DNA of 64,000 nucleotides, taken from Mesobacillus jeotgali. Its GTDB lineage: Bacteria > Bacillota > Bacilli > Bacillales > Cytobacillaceae. The notes beneath the pieces are model-generated. The model saw only the letters and a program-made list of their open reading frames with translations. It was not told the DNA's origin and did no database searches. The stretch covers positions 4,211,353-4,275,352 of the forward strand of contig NZ_CP025025.1 in NCBI RefSeq assembly GCF_002874535.1, given 5' to 3'. Below are positions 9,156 to 18,036 of the stretch, piece by piece. Each line of letters opens with the position of its first letter. The first letter of the stretch is position 1. The translations under genes and the position numbers were made by a program.

Positions 9156-9301
9156 GCCAGCCTCCTTTCAATGTGCCTGTCTTCGATGAGATTATGCCAG
9201 ATTTCATTCTGGTGTTCGGAGTAACGTGCTAGTCACCATCTGAATTTCGTTAGATCTCTTTCTAGTAACCTGCGCGGTCCCCGCACTTTGTCTAAACGAT
9301 A

Positions 9302-11194
9302 TTACACCGAGAACCTGGCAAAAACCATTCCCTGTAGTTCGCGTAGTGTTCGCAGGCTTAGGATTAGTTCGTCTTTTTGTCTGGTCGACATGGTGGCGAA
9401 TGATAGGACGGAGCTGCCGCCGTTCTTCCCCCATCTTTGCCTGATATAAAGGTCGAGCACGTGGCTGAAGGCTTCTTTGAGGTCTTCTGTGAATCCTTCG
9501 GTGAAGATCCCCTTCTCTTTTAAACTAGCGATTTTCTCCAGTGGTGTTCCCGGGATTCCTCCATAATATAGCGATAGGATTTGCAGGCTATGGTGGAAGG
9601 GAAACAAGATTTCTTTTTTCATATCAATGCTTTTTCTGCCGAGCTTGAACAATGCGCGGATCGGTTCGTCCAGCGTCGGGATTTCCTGCTCCTTTTCCGC
9701 CTGGACCATGCGATACAGGAAGATTTTAGAACGGTCGAGCAGCTCGGTAATTTTCGCTTCGAATTCCTCGTTCAGTTGTTCGCTCCCAGCAGCGAATCGA
9801 TAGGAAAAAAAGTTCTGCGCGAGCAGCAGGTTTTCATTCGTGGACTGCAGCATCCACTTCCTGACGCGATCCTGCCATTGCAGCAGCGTCCCTCTCCACT
9901 GCTCTTCACTCGACATCATCAAGCCTTTGCAGCGAGCGTAGCCGGCTGACTCCAGCCTTGCAGTGATCTCTGCTCCTAATTTTTCAAAGTAGCCATGTTC
10001 ACTCGTTTCCCCGTACACAAGGAAATGATCCTGATCCGTCAGCATGAACTGTTCACCGCGGCCGGCAGAACCCATTAAATAAAAAGCAAAAGGAACTGGT
10101 GGCTCAAATCCTTTCTCGCGGAGTGCCGCAAGAGATAATTCGACTGCTCTCCCTATTAACCGATCGTATAATTTCGTAATGATATCGAGCAATGCTATAG
10201 ACGGTACATGGTCTCGTAACAGTGTTTCGGTAATTTCATAGATTGCTGCCTTGATCTCAGGGAGGCTCGTTTCATCAGCTTCCTCGATCTTCTTTATTGT
10301 CCTCATCATGCTGTCGTTCTTTTTTCGAAGCAAATCGGTAAGTGTAATAACCCCGGAAATTTCTCCGTCATCGACCACAGGCAGATGCTTGATTCCGTTC
10401 AGCAAAATTTCCGATAGGGCATCGTAATAGTAAGCGAACCTGGAGATTGTCACTGGATTCTCTGTCATTACAAGCCTTGATGGCCCGTCAAAAGATACCC
10501 CCTTCGAAACCACCCGCCCTACAATATCCCGTTCGGTGATGATTCCTTTCAAGTCTCCATCTTCTACAACCAGCACCGAACTGGTTTTATTCCCAACCAT
10601 CCGCTGTGCCGCTTCCTGAATGCTGGTGGCAGGAGAAACAGACGCTACCTTATCACTCATTAAATCCTGGACCCTCGCTAAAATCGTCTCTCCCTCGCCA
10701 ATTCCCTTTGCCATTTTCACCTGCTCCGCAAGTGATCCATAAACATCTTTCAGCCTGATCGAAACCTGGGACAGCAGGTAATCATGGACATCCTGATCAT
10801 CCCATCTTTTTGCTAGGACGGCAAAAGGTATCAACAGTGCCTGAACATCGTCTACAGACCTGACCTCGACATTGGCCTGCGGTTTATCGGCACTCGAGAA
10901 TCCGAGGAATTCTGCCAGACTTGAAAACCCTACAATTTCACCTTTTCGGATGACTTCAAGGACTTCTTCCTGGCCGGCGGCATTTTTCACAAACACCTCG
11001 GCAATTCCCTGTAAAATCAATAAAAGGCCCTGGCGTGGTGTGTCCGCCTTGAGCATCATTTCTCTTTTGCCATAGGTAAGTGCTTCGCATTCCTCGACAA
11101 GGGAAAGGGCCATGCGTTCATCCACCCCCACGAACAGGGGATGGAACTGCACAGCCTTCCAAATTTCCTTATTAAGCTTTTGTTGCATCGTCAT
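9302..11194 (-). CDS. Regulator with cyclic-nucleotide-binding, CBS-pair and DUF294 nucleotidyltransferase-like domains
   Basis: 630 residues in four parts: a cNMP-binding beta-barrel (about 20-130), a CBS pair (about 175-290, with ITERDIVGRVV and GVITLTDLL typical of CBS motifs), a DUF294 nucleotidyltransferase-like domain (about 330-470, GSAGRGEQ then TDQD) and a helical DUF294 C-terminal domain. CBS pairs usually sense adenine nucleotides, and DUF294 resembles the GlnD transferase fold. Its start overlaps the end of the symporter gene by 23 nt, so translation is coupled. This points to control of the transporter or of acetate use by energy state. The enzymatic activity is unproven in the family. 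Confidence 0.88.
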   Translation of the reverse strand: MTMQQKLNKEIWKAVQFHPLFVGVDERMALSLVEECEALTYGKREMMLKADTPRQGLLLILQGIAEVFVKNAAGQEEVLEVIRKGEIVGFSSLAEFLGFSSADKPQANVEVRSVDDVQALLIPFAVLAKRWDDQDVHDYLLSQVSIRLKDVYGSLAEQVKMAKGIGEGETILARVQDLMSDKVASVSPATSIQEAAQRMVGNKTSSVLVVEDGDLKGIITERDIVGRVVSKGVSFDGPSRLVMTENPVTISRFAYYYDALSEILLNGIKHLPVVDDGEISGVITLTDLLRKKNDSMMRTIKKIEEADETSLPEIKAAIYEITETLLRDHVPSIALLDIITKLYDRLIGRAVELSLAALREKGFEPPVPFAFYLMGSAGRGEQFMLTDQDHFLVYGETSEHGYFEKLGAEITARLESAGYARCKGLMMSSEEQWRGTLLQWQDRVRKWMLQSTNENLLLAQNFFSYRFAAGSEQLNEEFEAKITELLDRSKIFLYRMVQAEKEQEIPTLDEPIRALFKLGRKSIDMKKEILFPFHHSLQILSLYYGGIPGTPLEKIASLKEKGIFTEGFTEDLKEAFSHVLDLYIRQRWGKNGGSSVLSFATMSTRQKDELILSLRTLRELQGMVFARFSV

Positions 11195-12839
11195 TCATCC
11201 AAACTTCGCCGTTCTTATATGTCATCTGTTCAGGATAGCGAAGGTCGAGTACTTCCTCCTGAATTTTTTGCGATGGAGCCGGAGTCGCAAGCGATACAAT
11301 GACGTTAGCAAGGATTGCAGCTGTTGCGCCGAATACCCCAGCACCGGTATCGATGATGCCAAGAATCGTGAATCCGCCGTACTTTGCCGCGAAAATGTAT
11401 CCGAGTGTCACAGCAAGACCAACGAGCATACCGGCGATGACACCTTGTGAATTCGAACGCTTCCACCATACACCAAGGATCAGGGCTGGGAAGAACGTTC
11501 CGCTTGCGAGCGCGAAGGCCCATGCAACGATTTGCGTAATTGCACCCGGAGGATCCAGGGCAACAAGACCAGCTAATACTGTAGCAACAACAATTGAAAT
11601 ACGAGCCACATTCAGGCGGGTTTTTTCCGTTGCATTTGGCTTCATGACACGATAGTAAATATCATGTGCAAAAGCGGAAGAAATCGCAATCATCAAGCCG
11701 CCGGCTGTAGAAAGAGCTGCGGCCATAGCGCCTGCCGCTACAAGGCCGATGACGAATACACCAAGGTTGGCGATCTCAGGTGTCGCCATAACGACGATAT
11801 CATTAGAGATGATCAATTCACTCCACTGAAGGACTCCATCACCATTTCCATCGGCAACTTGAAGCTTTCCTGTATCAACCCAGGATTTCGTCCAGGCAGG
11901 AAGTTCGCTGATTTTGCTGCCGGCAACCTTTGTCATCAGAATAAAGCGCGAGAATGCTGCATACGCAGGGGCAGACAGATAAAGCAAGCCAATGAAAAGA
12001 AGTGCCCATGCACCTGACCAGCGAGCAGCCTTCATCGTTGAAACGGTATAGAAACGGACGATTACGTGCGGAAGCCCCGCCGTACCAGCCATCAATGTAA
12101 ACATCAGGGCAAGGAACTGCCACTTAGTGCCGTTCGTGAATGGCGCGAAGTATTCAGAAATGCCTAGTTCACGGTCAAGTTCACCCATTTTTCCGACCAG
12201 CTCACCATAAGAAAGCCACGGAAGCGCGCTGTTCGTAAGCTGCAATGACATGAAAATAACCGGAATCAAATACGCAATGATCAAAATGATATACTGGGCA
12301 ACCTGTGTCCAGGTGATTCCCTTCATACCACCAAAGGCAGCATATGTTGCGATCAGTACCACACCGATCATCGTGCCAAGCTTCGCATCGATTTCGAACA
12401 GTCGCCCGATAACCACGCCGGAACCGGAAAGCTGCCCAATCGAATAAGTGAAGCTGATGATGATCGTGGAGATCGCCGCGATGACGCGTGCAGTATGGCT
12501 GTTGTATCGGTCCCCGATAAACTCAGGAACCGTGTAGCGGCCGTACTTCCTTAGCTGTGGCGCAAGCAGGAAGGTCAGCAGCAAATATCCGCCCGTCCAG
12601 CCCATGATATAAGCAAGGCCATCATAGCCGAGCAGCATGATCGTACCCGCTAGTCCGATAAAGGAAGCGGCACTCATCCAGTCAGCGCCAATCGCCATCC
12701 CGTTGAAAATTGGCGGGACGCCGCGGCTGGCAACATAGAAATCAGACGTCTGCTTAGCCGTATTGAAAACCGCAATCCCGATATACAAACCAAATGTAGC
12801 TAAAATAATAGATAATGAGACCAAGAATTGTGTATCCAA
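11172..12839 (-). CDS. ywcA: Sodium:solute symporter, acetate permease (ActP/YwcA) type
   Basis: 555 residues with the 13-helix pattern of the solute:sodium symporter family and the ActP-like signature ASRGVPPIFNGMAIGADWMSAASF. In that family the transporter brings in acetate or other short monocarboxylates with Na+ or H+. A soluble insert (about residues 310-350) carries DGNGDG, an EF-hand-like acidic loop. The start is a TTG at 12839 with GGGGGAG 5 nt upstream. It follows the DUF485 gene by 45 nt, the same pairing as yjcH-actP in E. coli and ywcB-ywcA in B. subtilis. Confidence 0.9.
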   Translation of the reverse strand: MDTQFLVSLSIILATFGLYIGIAVFNTAKQTSDFYVASRGVPPIFNGMAIGADWMSAASFIGLAGTIMLLGYDGLAYIMGWTGGYLLLTFLLAPQLRKYGRYTVPEFIGDRYNSHTARVIAAISTIIISFTYSIGQLSGSGVVIGRLFEIDAKLGTMIGVVLIATYAAFGGMKGITWTQVAQYIILIIAYLIPVIFMSLQLTNSALPWLSYGELVGKMGELDRELGISEYFAPFTNGTKWQFLALMFTLMAGTAGLPHVIVRFYTVSTMKAARWSGAWALLFIGLLYLSAPAYAAFSRFILMTKVAGSKISELPAWTKSWVDTGKLQVADGNGDGVLQWSELIISNDIVVMATPEIANLGVFVIGLVAAGAMAAALSTAGGLMIAISSAFAHDIYYRVMKPNATEKTRLNVARISIVVATVLAGLVALDPPGAITQIVAWAFALASGTFFPALILGVWWKRSNSQGVIAGMLVGLAVTLGYIFAAKYGGFTILGIIDTGAGVFGATAAILANVIVSLATPAPSQKIQEEVLDLRYPEQMTYKNGEVWMNDDATKA

Positions 12840-12884
12840 AGTTCTCCCCCTTATTCAAACGCTCTTTTTTTCTTCACCCGTGGT

Positions 12885-13187
12885 TTAGTGATCCAGGCTC
12901 TTTCCTTCGCTCAAACGGACATTTTTCTCCTCATCGATTCCATACTTTTTGTCAATTCCATCGCTAACTTTGGCGTTGACAAACAGAAGGATAATGAATG
13001 TGACTATCGCTCCCTGTGCTCCCATGAAATAGTGGAACGGGAATCCCCCGATCGAAATCTCACTTAGCGGTTCGGCGATCATCACGGCACCAAATGAAAC
13101 AAGGAACCAGATGATGAAATAGATAATGATGTTACGGGTTCTTTCACGAAAATACGCGTCAGCAACTGACTTATCAATTTTCTTCAC
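12885..13187 (-). CDS. ywcB: DUF485 membrane protein, symporter partner (YwcB)
   Basis: 100 residues with two membrane helices (about 22-42 and 58-78), matching the DUF485 family whose genes almost always precede ActP-type symporters. The role is thought to be assistance to the transporter. The GTG start at 13187 has AAGGGGTG 6 nt upstream. It is the first gene of the ywcB-ywcA-DUF294-exonuclease unit. Confidence 0.88.
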   Translation of the reverse strand: MKKIDKSVADAYFRERTRNIIIYFIIWFLVSFGAVMIAEPLSEISIGGFPFHYFMGAQGAIVTFIILLFVNAKVSDGIDKKYGIDEEKNVRLSEGKSLDH

Positions 13188-13301
13188 ATTTACACCCCTT
13201 TGGTTTTGCTAATCCCCTTTGTTTAATCCTTTATGAATAGACGAACACAGCTTAACAATAAAAAACTTTCCCACTCCCTTTTTTATAGATTTGAATATAT
13301 G

Positions 13302-13322
13302 AACCTTGCGCCAGGCAAGGTT
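13302..13322. other. Perfect 8-bp hairpin upstream of ywcB
   Basis: AACCTTGC pairs with GCAAGGTT around a 5-nt loop, 115 nt upstream of the ywcB start and just before the dispersed repeat. No T-run follows on either strand, so it is not an obvious terminator. Confidence 0.4.
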
Positions 13323-13331
13323 GATACCTAT

Positions 13332-13455
13332 TAGAAAAGCGCAAGCGCCTTGGTCAGCCCCGACAAGCGCTGGAGGGCCTGAAAGTGAAGTCGTTTTTTG
13401 ACTTCATTGGCAGGATCGAAGCGTCTCGAGGGGGTAGGCGCTGTAGCTAGACACT
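13332..13455. repeat. Dispersed ~120-bp Bacillaceae intergenic repeat, copy 1
   Basis: Starts AGAAAAGCGCAAGCGCC, contains CCCCGACAAGCGCTGGAGGG and a GAAGTC...GACTTC hairpin, and ends with GTAGCTAGACACT. It matches the copies at 59879-60123 over almost its full length. The remaining part of the 13188-13510 gap shows no gene. Confidence 0.85.
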
Positions 13456-13510
13456 AAAATAAGTTATAAATTTATACATTTTAATAATTCGAAATCGGGA
13501 TCTTGATGGA

Positions 13511-13693
13511 TTAACTAAGGCTGAAGATGAATTTCACAGTTTCGAAAAATGGAGCCGGGACCATGATGATTTGGATGAGGAAATAGAGAAATATGCTTAG
13601 GAACGGGACTGCCAGGTAGATTAACTTGTTTTTTTTCAAACCCATGAAAAGGCTAATGCCGGTAATCACCAGCAGGCCTATTAAAATAATCAC
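13511..13693 (-). CDS. Small two-helix membrane protein
   Basis: 60 residues that form almost entirely two hydrophobic helices (about 2-18 and 26-45) with a KKNK loop between. The GTG start at 13693 has a strong AGGAGG site 8 nt upstream, which is the main reason to believe the gene. I do not recognise the family. It lies alone between repeat DNA on both sides. Confidence 0.55.
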   Translation of the reverse strand: MIILIGLLVITGISLFMGLKKNKLIYLAVPFLSIFLYFLIQIIMVPAPFFETVKFIFSLS

Positions 13694-13987
13694 AATGATT
13701 CCTCCTGTGCAAGAAAATTTGCATATATATGAATAAATATTTATTTAACTAAATCTTTAGAAAATTTAATTTTATTATCCATATAATGTCCAGGCAGGTC
13801 AATACGTTATTTCTAAAAAATGTAATCGTTTTCTATGTCGATATTTTTCCGGTCGTGGAAAAAATGTTAGTAATGGTAAGGTTTTACGGGGATATAAGCC
13901 AGATGAGTTTGTCGAAAAAAAAATTTAGCTGGTGCGGTATATTTCCCATAGTTTTGTATCGTTTGTAATGATTTTACAGAATAGTAA

Positions 13988-14015
13988 AAGGAACACTCGC
14001 CATCGAGTGTTCCTT
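13988..14015 (-). terminator. Strong 12-bp hairpin, probable minus-strand terminator
   Basis: Perfect 12-bp arms (13988-13999 and 14004-14015) with a CCAT loop; TTTT follows on the minus strand. It is about 180 nt past the end of the gamma-glutamyltransferase gene. Confidence 0.6.
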
Positions 14016-14026
14016 CATTAGAATAG

Positions 14027-14107
14027 GCTCTTTTCTCAAACTTTGTTGCTATTAACTACATGAACTATGTTTCTTCGCAAAGTAGATTCCTGTTAGGAGA
14101 AAAGAGC
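14027..14107. mobile_element. MITE-like element with 11-bp terminal inverted repeats
   Basis: GCTCTTTTCTC (14027-14037) is the exact reverse complement of GAGAAAAGAGC (14097-14107), enclosing 59 nt. Reading the minus strand, the left end (AGCAACAAAGTTTGAGAAAAG then AGCCT, 14050-14025) resembles AGCAATATTGTTTACGAAAAG then AGCCT at 24721-24746, so the end sequence is dispersed. A 17-codon reading frame (14108-14161, plus) with an AGGAG site starts just past the right arm. The rest of the 13694-14194 gap holds only the hairpin listed above. Confidence 0.4.
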
Positions 14108-14194
14108 ATGCGATCTACAAAATGGCTTTATATTACGTTAAAATCGGCTTTAGGATCTTAACAACAACCTTTACGCACACAACCTTGAATATAT

Positions 14195-15799
14195 TTACCA
14201 GCAGGCAATTGCGCCGTCGGTCCTCATTTCCGTTCCGCCGGTCAGCACGCCGGTTTCTGGATTGCGGACGATGACCTGTCCGCGGCCGAAGCTTCCGCCA
14301 TCATATGCTACCTTCATCTGATGCCCGCGGGCTGCGAGTTCCTTCACGATATGATTCGGGAAGTTGTGCTCCACTTCGATTTGCTTGCCTTCGATCCATT
14401 GCCAGCGCGGTGCATCAAGCGCGGCCTGAGGATTCAAGCCAAAGTCAATCATATTCATCGCCACCTGAACATGCCCCTGTGGCTGCATATAGCCGCCCAT
14501 CACACCGAATGGACCAACTGCCTGGCCATCCTTTGTAATGAAGCCTGGAATGATCGTATGGTATGTCTTCTTGCCCGGCGCAAGTGCGTTCGCATGATTG
14601 GGGTCTAGTGAAAAATCATGCCCACGGTTTTGCAAGCCAATCCCTGTCCCGGGAACAACAACTCCTGAACCGAAGCCCATGTAGTTGCTCTGGATGAATG
14701 AAACCATGTTGCCTTCTCCATCCGCCGTGGACAAATAAACTGTTCCGCCCTTTGGGAGCTGACCAGGTTCCGGCATTCTTGCTTCATTATTAATTTTAGC
14801 TCGGGCGTCTTCACCGTACTTCTCAGATAGAAGGTCCGCTACCTTCGCCTGCATTGTTTTAGGGTCAGTCACATATTCCTTACCATCCGTGAAGGCCTGC
14901 TTCATTGCTTCAAGCTGAAGGTGGACACCGTTTACGTCATCACGGTGGGTAAACTCATAACCTTTTAAAATATTCAATGCCATCAAGGCAACGATTCCCT
15001 GCCCGTTCGGCGGGATTTCCCAAACCTCATGACCGCGGTATGAAACAGAAATCGGCTCTACCCATTCTGGATGATAGTTTTCGAGATCGGTTTTACTCAG
15101 GAAAGCACCCGCTTTTTCAGACGCGTCTGCGATCTTCTCCGCCAAAGCACCTCTATAAAAACTCTCGCCATTCGTTTCCGCGATTTCCTGGAGTGTGTTC
15201 GCATGGTCCTCCGATTTCCACATCTCTCCGGCCTCAGGAGCCTTGCCATCAGGAGCGAACACCCGGAACCACTCCTCGTACTCCTCGCCCTGGAAGCGAG
15301 TCTTGTAAGCATTGTAAGCACCCTTCCAGTATTTTGCGAGAATAGGAGTCAGCGGATACCCGTTGCGCGCATAATCAATCGCTGGCTGCAGTACCTCAGT
15401 AAGAGGCAAACGCCCGAATTTTTTTGACAGCTCTGCCCATGCTGATGGTGCTCCCGGGACTGTAACCGGAATCCAGCCATGTGAAGGCATTTTTTCATGG
15501 CCAAGCTCTTTCACTTTCTCAATCGAAATCGATTGTGGCGCAGGACCACTCGCATTCAAGCCATACAGCTTATCTTTTACCCAAACAAGCGCGAACGCGT
15601 CGCCACCGATTCCGTTAGAAGTCGGCTCAACAACCGTCAGACAAGCCGCTGTAGCAATCGCTGCATCAATCGCATTGCCTCCCCTTTTTAAAATATCAAG
15701 CCCAGCTTGCGCAGCAAGCGGCTGAGACGTAGCAACCATCCCATTAAGAGCCACCGTCGCCATCCGCTGGGAAGGATAAGGATATGTATTCAAAGACAT
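14195..15799 (-). CDS. ywrD: Gamma-glutamyltransferase family protein (YwrD-like)
   Basis: 534 residues of the Ntn-hydrolase gamma-glutamyltransferase family. These enzymes self-cleave before a Thr that becomes the nucleophile and then move or hydrolyse gamma-glutamyl groups, as in glutathione. The cleavage region is visible at GGTVYLSTADGEGN near residue 350. Other signatures are AIDAAIATAACLTVVEPTSNG at the N-terminus and FGVMGGYMQPQGHVQ near the C-terminus. It has no signal peptide, unlike the secreted Ggt enzyme, so it is probably cytosolic like YwrD. It is flanked by non-coding DNA and appears monocistronic. Confidence 0.88.
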   Translation of the reverse strand: MSLNTYPYPSQRMATVALNGMVATSQPLAAQAGLDILKRGGNAIDAAIATAACLTVVEPTSNGIGGDAFALVWVKDKLYGLNASGPAPQSISIEKVKELGHEKMPSHGWIPVTVPGAPSAWAELSKKFGRLPLTEVLQPAIDYARNGYPLTPILAKYWKGAYNAYKTRFQGEEYEEWFRVFAPDGKAPEAGEMWKSEDHANTLQEIAETNGESFYRGALAEKIADASEKAGAFLSKTDLENYHPEWVEPISVSYRGHEVWEIPPNGQGIVALMALNILKGYEFTHRDDVNGVHLQLEAMKQAFTDGKEYVTDPKTMQAKVADLLSEKYGEDARAKINNEARMPEPGQLPKGGTVYLSTADGEGNMVSFIQSNYMGFGSGVVVPGTGIGLQNRGHDFSLDPNHANALAPGKKTYHTIIPGFITKDGQAVGPFGVMGGYMQPQGHVQVAMNMIDFGLNPQAALDAPRWQWIEGKQIEVEHNFPNHIVKELAARGHQMKVAYDGGSFGRGQVIVRNPETGVLTGGTEMRTDGAIACW

Positions 15800-15875
15800 T
15801 CAGATTCCCCCAATATATTTTCGTCTTACGAAATATTATAACAAAATAGCTGAAAATTCTAAATAAAAAATATCA

Positions 15876-15906
15876 GTAAAAAAGCCCGGCCTGATTCGGC
15901 CGGACT
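15876..15906 (-). terminator. Terminator of the PBP gene
   Basis: GGCCGG/CCGGCC stem (15886-15891 and 15898-15903, extended by flanking pairs) followed on the minus strand by TTTTTT. Confidence 0.8.
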
Positions 15907-15909
15907 TTC

Positions 15910-17910
15910 CTACATTCCACTCTGCAGTCTTAGTTCATAAAATCCCTTCACTCTTGTCACGACGTCTTTTGAACCGGAATCTTCGATCATCATCGCAACG
16001 ATCATGTCGGTGGATTTGGGGTTATAGGCGACAAACCATCCGAGTTCCCTTCCTTTATCGCCTTGTTTTTCTTTGATTTCTGCTGTGCCCGTTTTACCGG
16101 CGAGCGGATAGTTGGCGATCAGTCCATTGTGGGCGGTTCCTTTAGGGTCGGTAATGACCTTTGTCAGCATATTGCTTAGAGCCGCTGCATTTTCGGGGCT
16201 GACCACGCCTTCCTGCCAAACCTGTCCCTGCTCATCCTCCATATTCAAAATCGGTTTAATAAGGTTGCCCTCGTTGACGATTGGTGAATAAGTGGTTGCA
16301 AGATGAAGGATATTCATTTCAACCTGCCCTTGACCATAAGCAGAGTCCGCCAGTCTGATTTCGCTGTCTATTTTACCGATTTGCGATGGCTCGATTGGGT
16401 AGAGATATTCTGGCTGGTCTTCAAAGCCGAATTTCTTCAGGCCCTCTGTAAAAGTATCCTGGCCCATTCCGAGTGCAGCCTGGGCGAAGTAAATGTTATC
16501 TGAATAGATCAACGCTTTTTCAAGATTGATACTGCCTTTGACGTCTGAATATCTAGTGACTTTGTATTTGCCCCACGAAGCGTCTTTTTGCCACTGTTTC
16601 TCGTTAATTTCAAAAGCTGTATCCAGCTGGAGCTTGCCACTCTCAAGACCGATTGCAGCAGTAATTGGCTTGATCACCGATCCAGGCACATAAGTCAGTT
16701 TGAATCTATTAAGCGTCGGCTTAAGTGGGTCATCCTCTAGTATTTTCCGCTTGTTTTGCGAGATTCCGAGCGTCATTTCATTCGGGTCAAACCCTGGCGC
16801 ACTGACCAATGCCAGTGTCTCACCTGATGTTGGATTGATTGCCGATGCGGTACCTGCTTTTCCTTTTAACTGATCGTATAACTGCTGCTGGGCCACAACA
16901 TCGATCGTCAGCTGAACGTCCTCTCCGTTTTTGACAGGCTTTTCTGCAAGTGTCTTAACTGTGCCGTCTTCTTTTACAATGGAAATCCTGACTCCGTTTG
17001 TTCCTTTTAGCTTTTCTTCAAGAACCTGTTCAAGGCCCCTGCGGCCAATCAGGTCGGTTGCTGTGTATCCTTTTCCCTCCAGCTTTTCGAGATCATCTGC
17101 AAGAATTGGGCCGACGTAACCAATCAAGTGGGACAAAGCCTCTCCATATGGATACTCTCGTGCCCCTACCATCTGGCTGGTCACTCCATCGAGCGCAAAC
17201 AATTTTTCATGAAGTCCTTTATCTGTCTTCGAAACTTTTTTCAACGGCACAAAGAGATCAGGTTTTACCCAGCCTGCATTCATCGCCTTGTTGATGCTTT
17301 CCTCGGACATATCAAGCAGTTCGGAAAGCTTCGCGATTGTCTGCTCTTTTGGATCTCCCAATTTGCCAGGGACTACTCCGACCTGGACAGCTGTCCCGTT
17401 GATTGCGAGTCCATTACCTGCGCGGTCAAGGATGCTGCCACGTTCTGCCTGAACATTCTTGAAGCTGATTTTATCTCCTGCTTCAAGATCGGGAAAAATA
17501 TAAGTTGTGTTCCAATCGACATACCAATTTGTTTCTTTTTCACGTTCTTCTTTTACAAGAGTAGCATTGTGGTCGAATTCGATCGGACCAGCAGCACTAT
17601 TCATTTTTGCTGAAAAAGGAAGTTCTGCATTTTCTTCATGTTCCTGCTCTTCCTCAGGCTGTTTATAGCTGACCTTTAGCTGGTTGATCTCTAAATCTTT
17701 GTAAATTTTATTATAGCGAGAGACGAAATCTTCCTTGGTTATCGACTCCTTCGCTTGCTCTGATAAAAATCCATACATTTCTTCAAACTTCTGGTCGTTC
17801 CAAAGTTTTACGTACTGGGAAAACCGTTCTTCGGGGGTCGGTTCTTTGCTGCAGCCGGAAATTAATGCGGCGATGAAGACCGATAAAAGTATAAATAGTG
17901 CCCGTTTCAT
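15910..17910 (-). CDS. pbpC: Class B penicillin-binding protein, PBP3/MecA-like transpeptidase
   Basis: 666 residues. An N-terminal signal with lipobox LISGC is followed by an NTF2-like MecA N-terminal domain (about 25-140), a dimerisation domain and a C-terminal transpeptidase. The active-site motifs are SVIK (the SxxK, in YVPGSVIKP), SDN (the SxN, in YSDNIYF) and KTG (in LAGKTGTAE). It cross-links peptidoglycan stem peptides outside the membrane. The architecture is that of B. subtilis PbpC (PBP3), a relative of the resistance protein PBP2a. Whether it has low beta-lactam affinity cannot be read from sequence. A GAGGAGGG site precedes the ATG. Confidence 0.9.
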   Translation of the reverse strand: MKRALFILLSVFIAALISGCSKEPTPEERFSQYVKLWNDQKFEEMYGFLSEQAKESITKEDFVSRYNKIYKDLEINQLKVSYKQPEEEQEHEENAELPFSAKMNSAAGPIEFDHNATLVKEEREKETNWYVDWNTTYIFPDLEAGDKISFKNVQAERGSILDRAGNGLAINGTAVQVGVVPGKLGDPKEQTIAKLSELLDMSEESINKAMNAGWVKPDLFVPLKKVSKTDKGLHEKLFALDGVTSQMVGAREYPYGEALSHLIGYVGPILADDLEKLEGKGYTATDLIGRRGLEQVLEEKLKGTNGVRISIVKEDGTVKTLAEKPVKNGEDVQLTIDVVAQQQLYDQLKGKAGTASAINPTSGETLALVSAPGFDPNEMTLGISQNKRKILEDDPLKPTLNRFKLTYVPGSVIKPITAAIGLESGKLQLDTAFEINEKQWQKDASWGKYKVTRYSDVKGSINLEKALIYSDNIYFAQAALGMGQDTFTEGLKKFGFEDQPEYLYPIEPSQIGKIDSEIRLADSAYGQGQVEMNILHLATTYSPIVNEGNLIKPILNMEDEQGQVWQEGVVSPENAAALSNMLTKVITDPKGTAHNGLIANYPLAGKTGTAEIKEKQGDKGRELGWFVAYNPKSTDMIVAMMIEDSGSKDVVTRVKGFYELRLQSGM

Positions 17911-17983
17911 ATGTATCCCTCCTCTTGTCTGATTTTACCATAGAATTACCAAATAGATAAGTTTGGTGTATTCCTTATTAATC

Positions 17984-18015
17984 CAATAAAAAAACCCGCC
18001 TTTATACCAAGGCGG
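17984..18015 (-). terminator. Terminator of spoIIQ
   Basis: CCGCCTT (17996-18002) pairs with AAGGCGG (18009-18015); GTTTTTTT follows on the minus strand. Confidence 0.85.
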
Positions 18016-18036
18016 ATTTCAGAATTTTATTTTTTA

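Noticed and set aside
14108-14161. 17-codon gene beside the MITE-like element
   Set aside because: It has a ribosome site but is very short and without recognisable identity; noted only inside the element entry.
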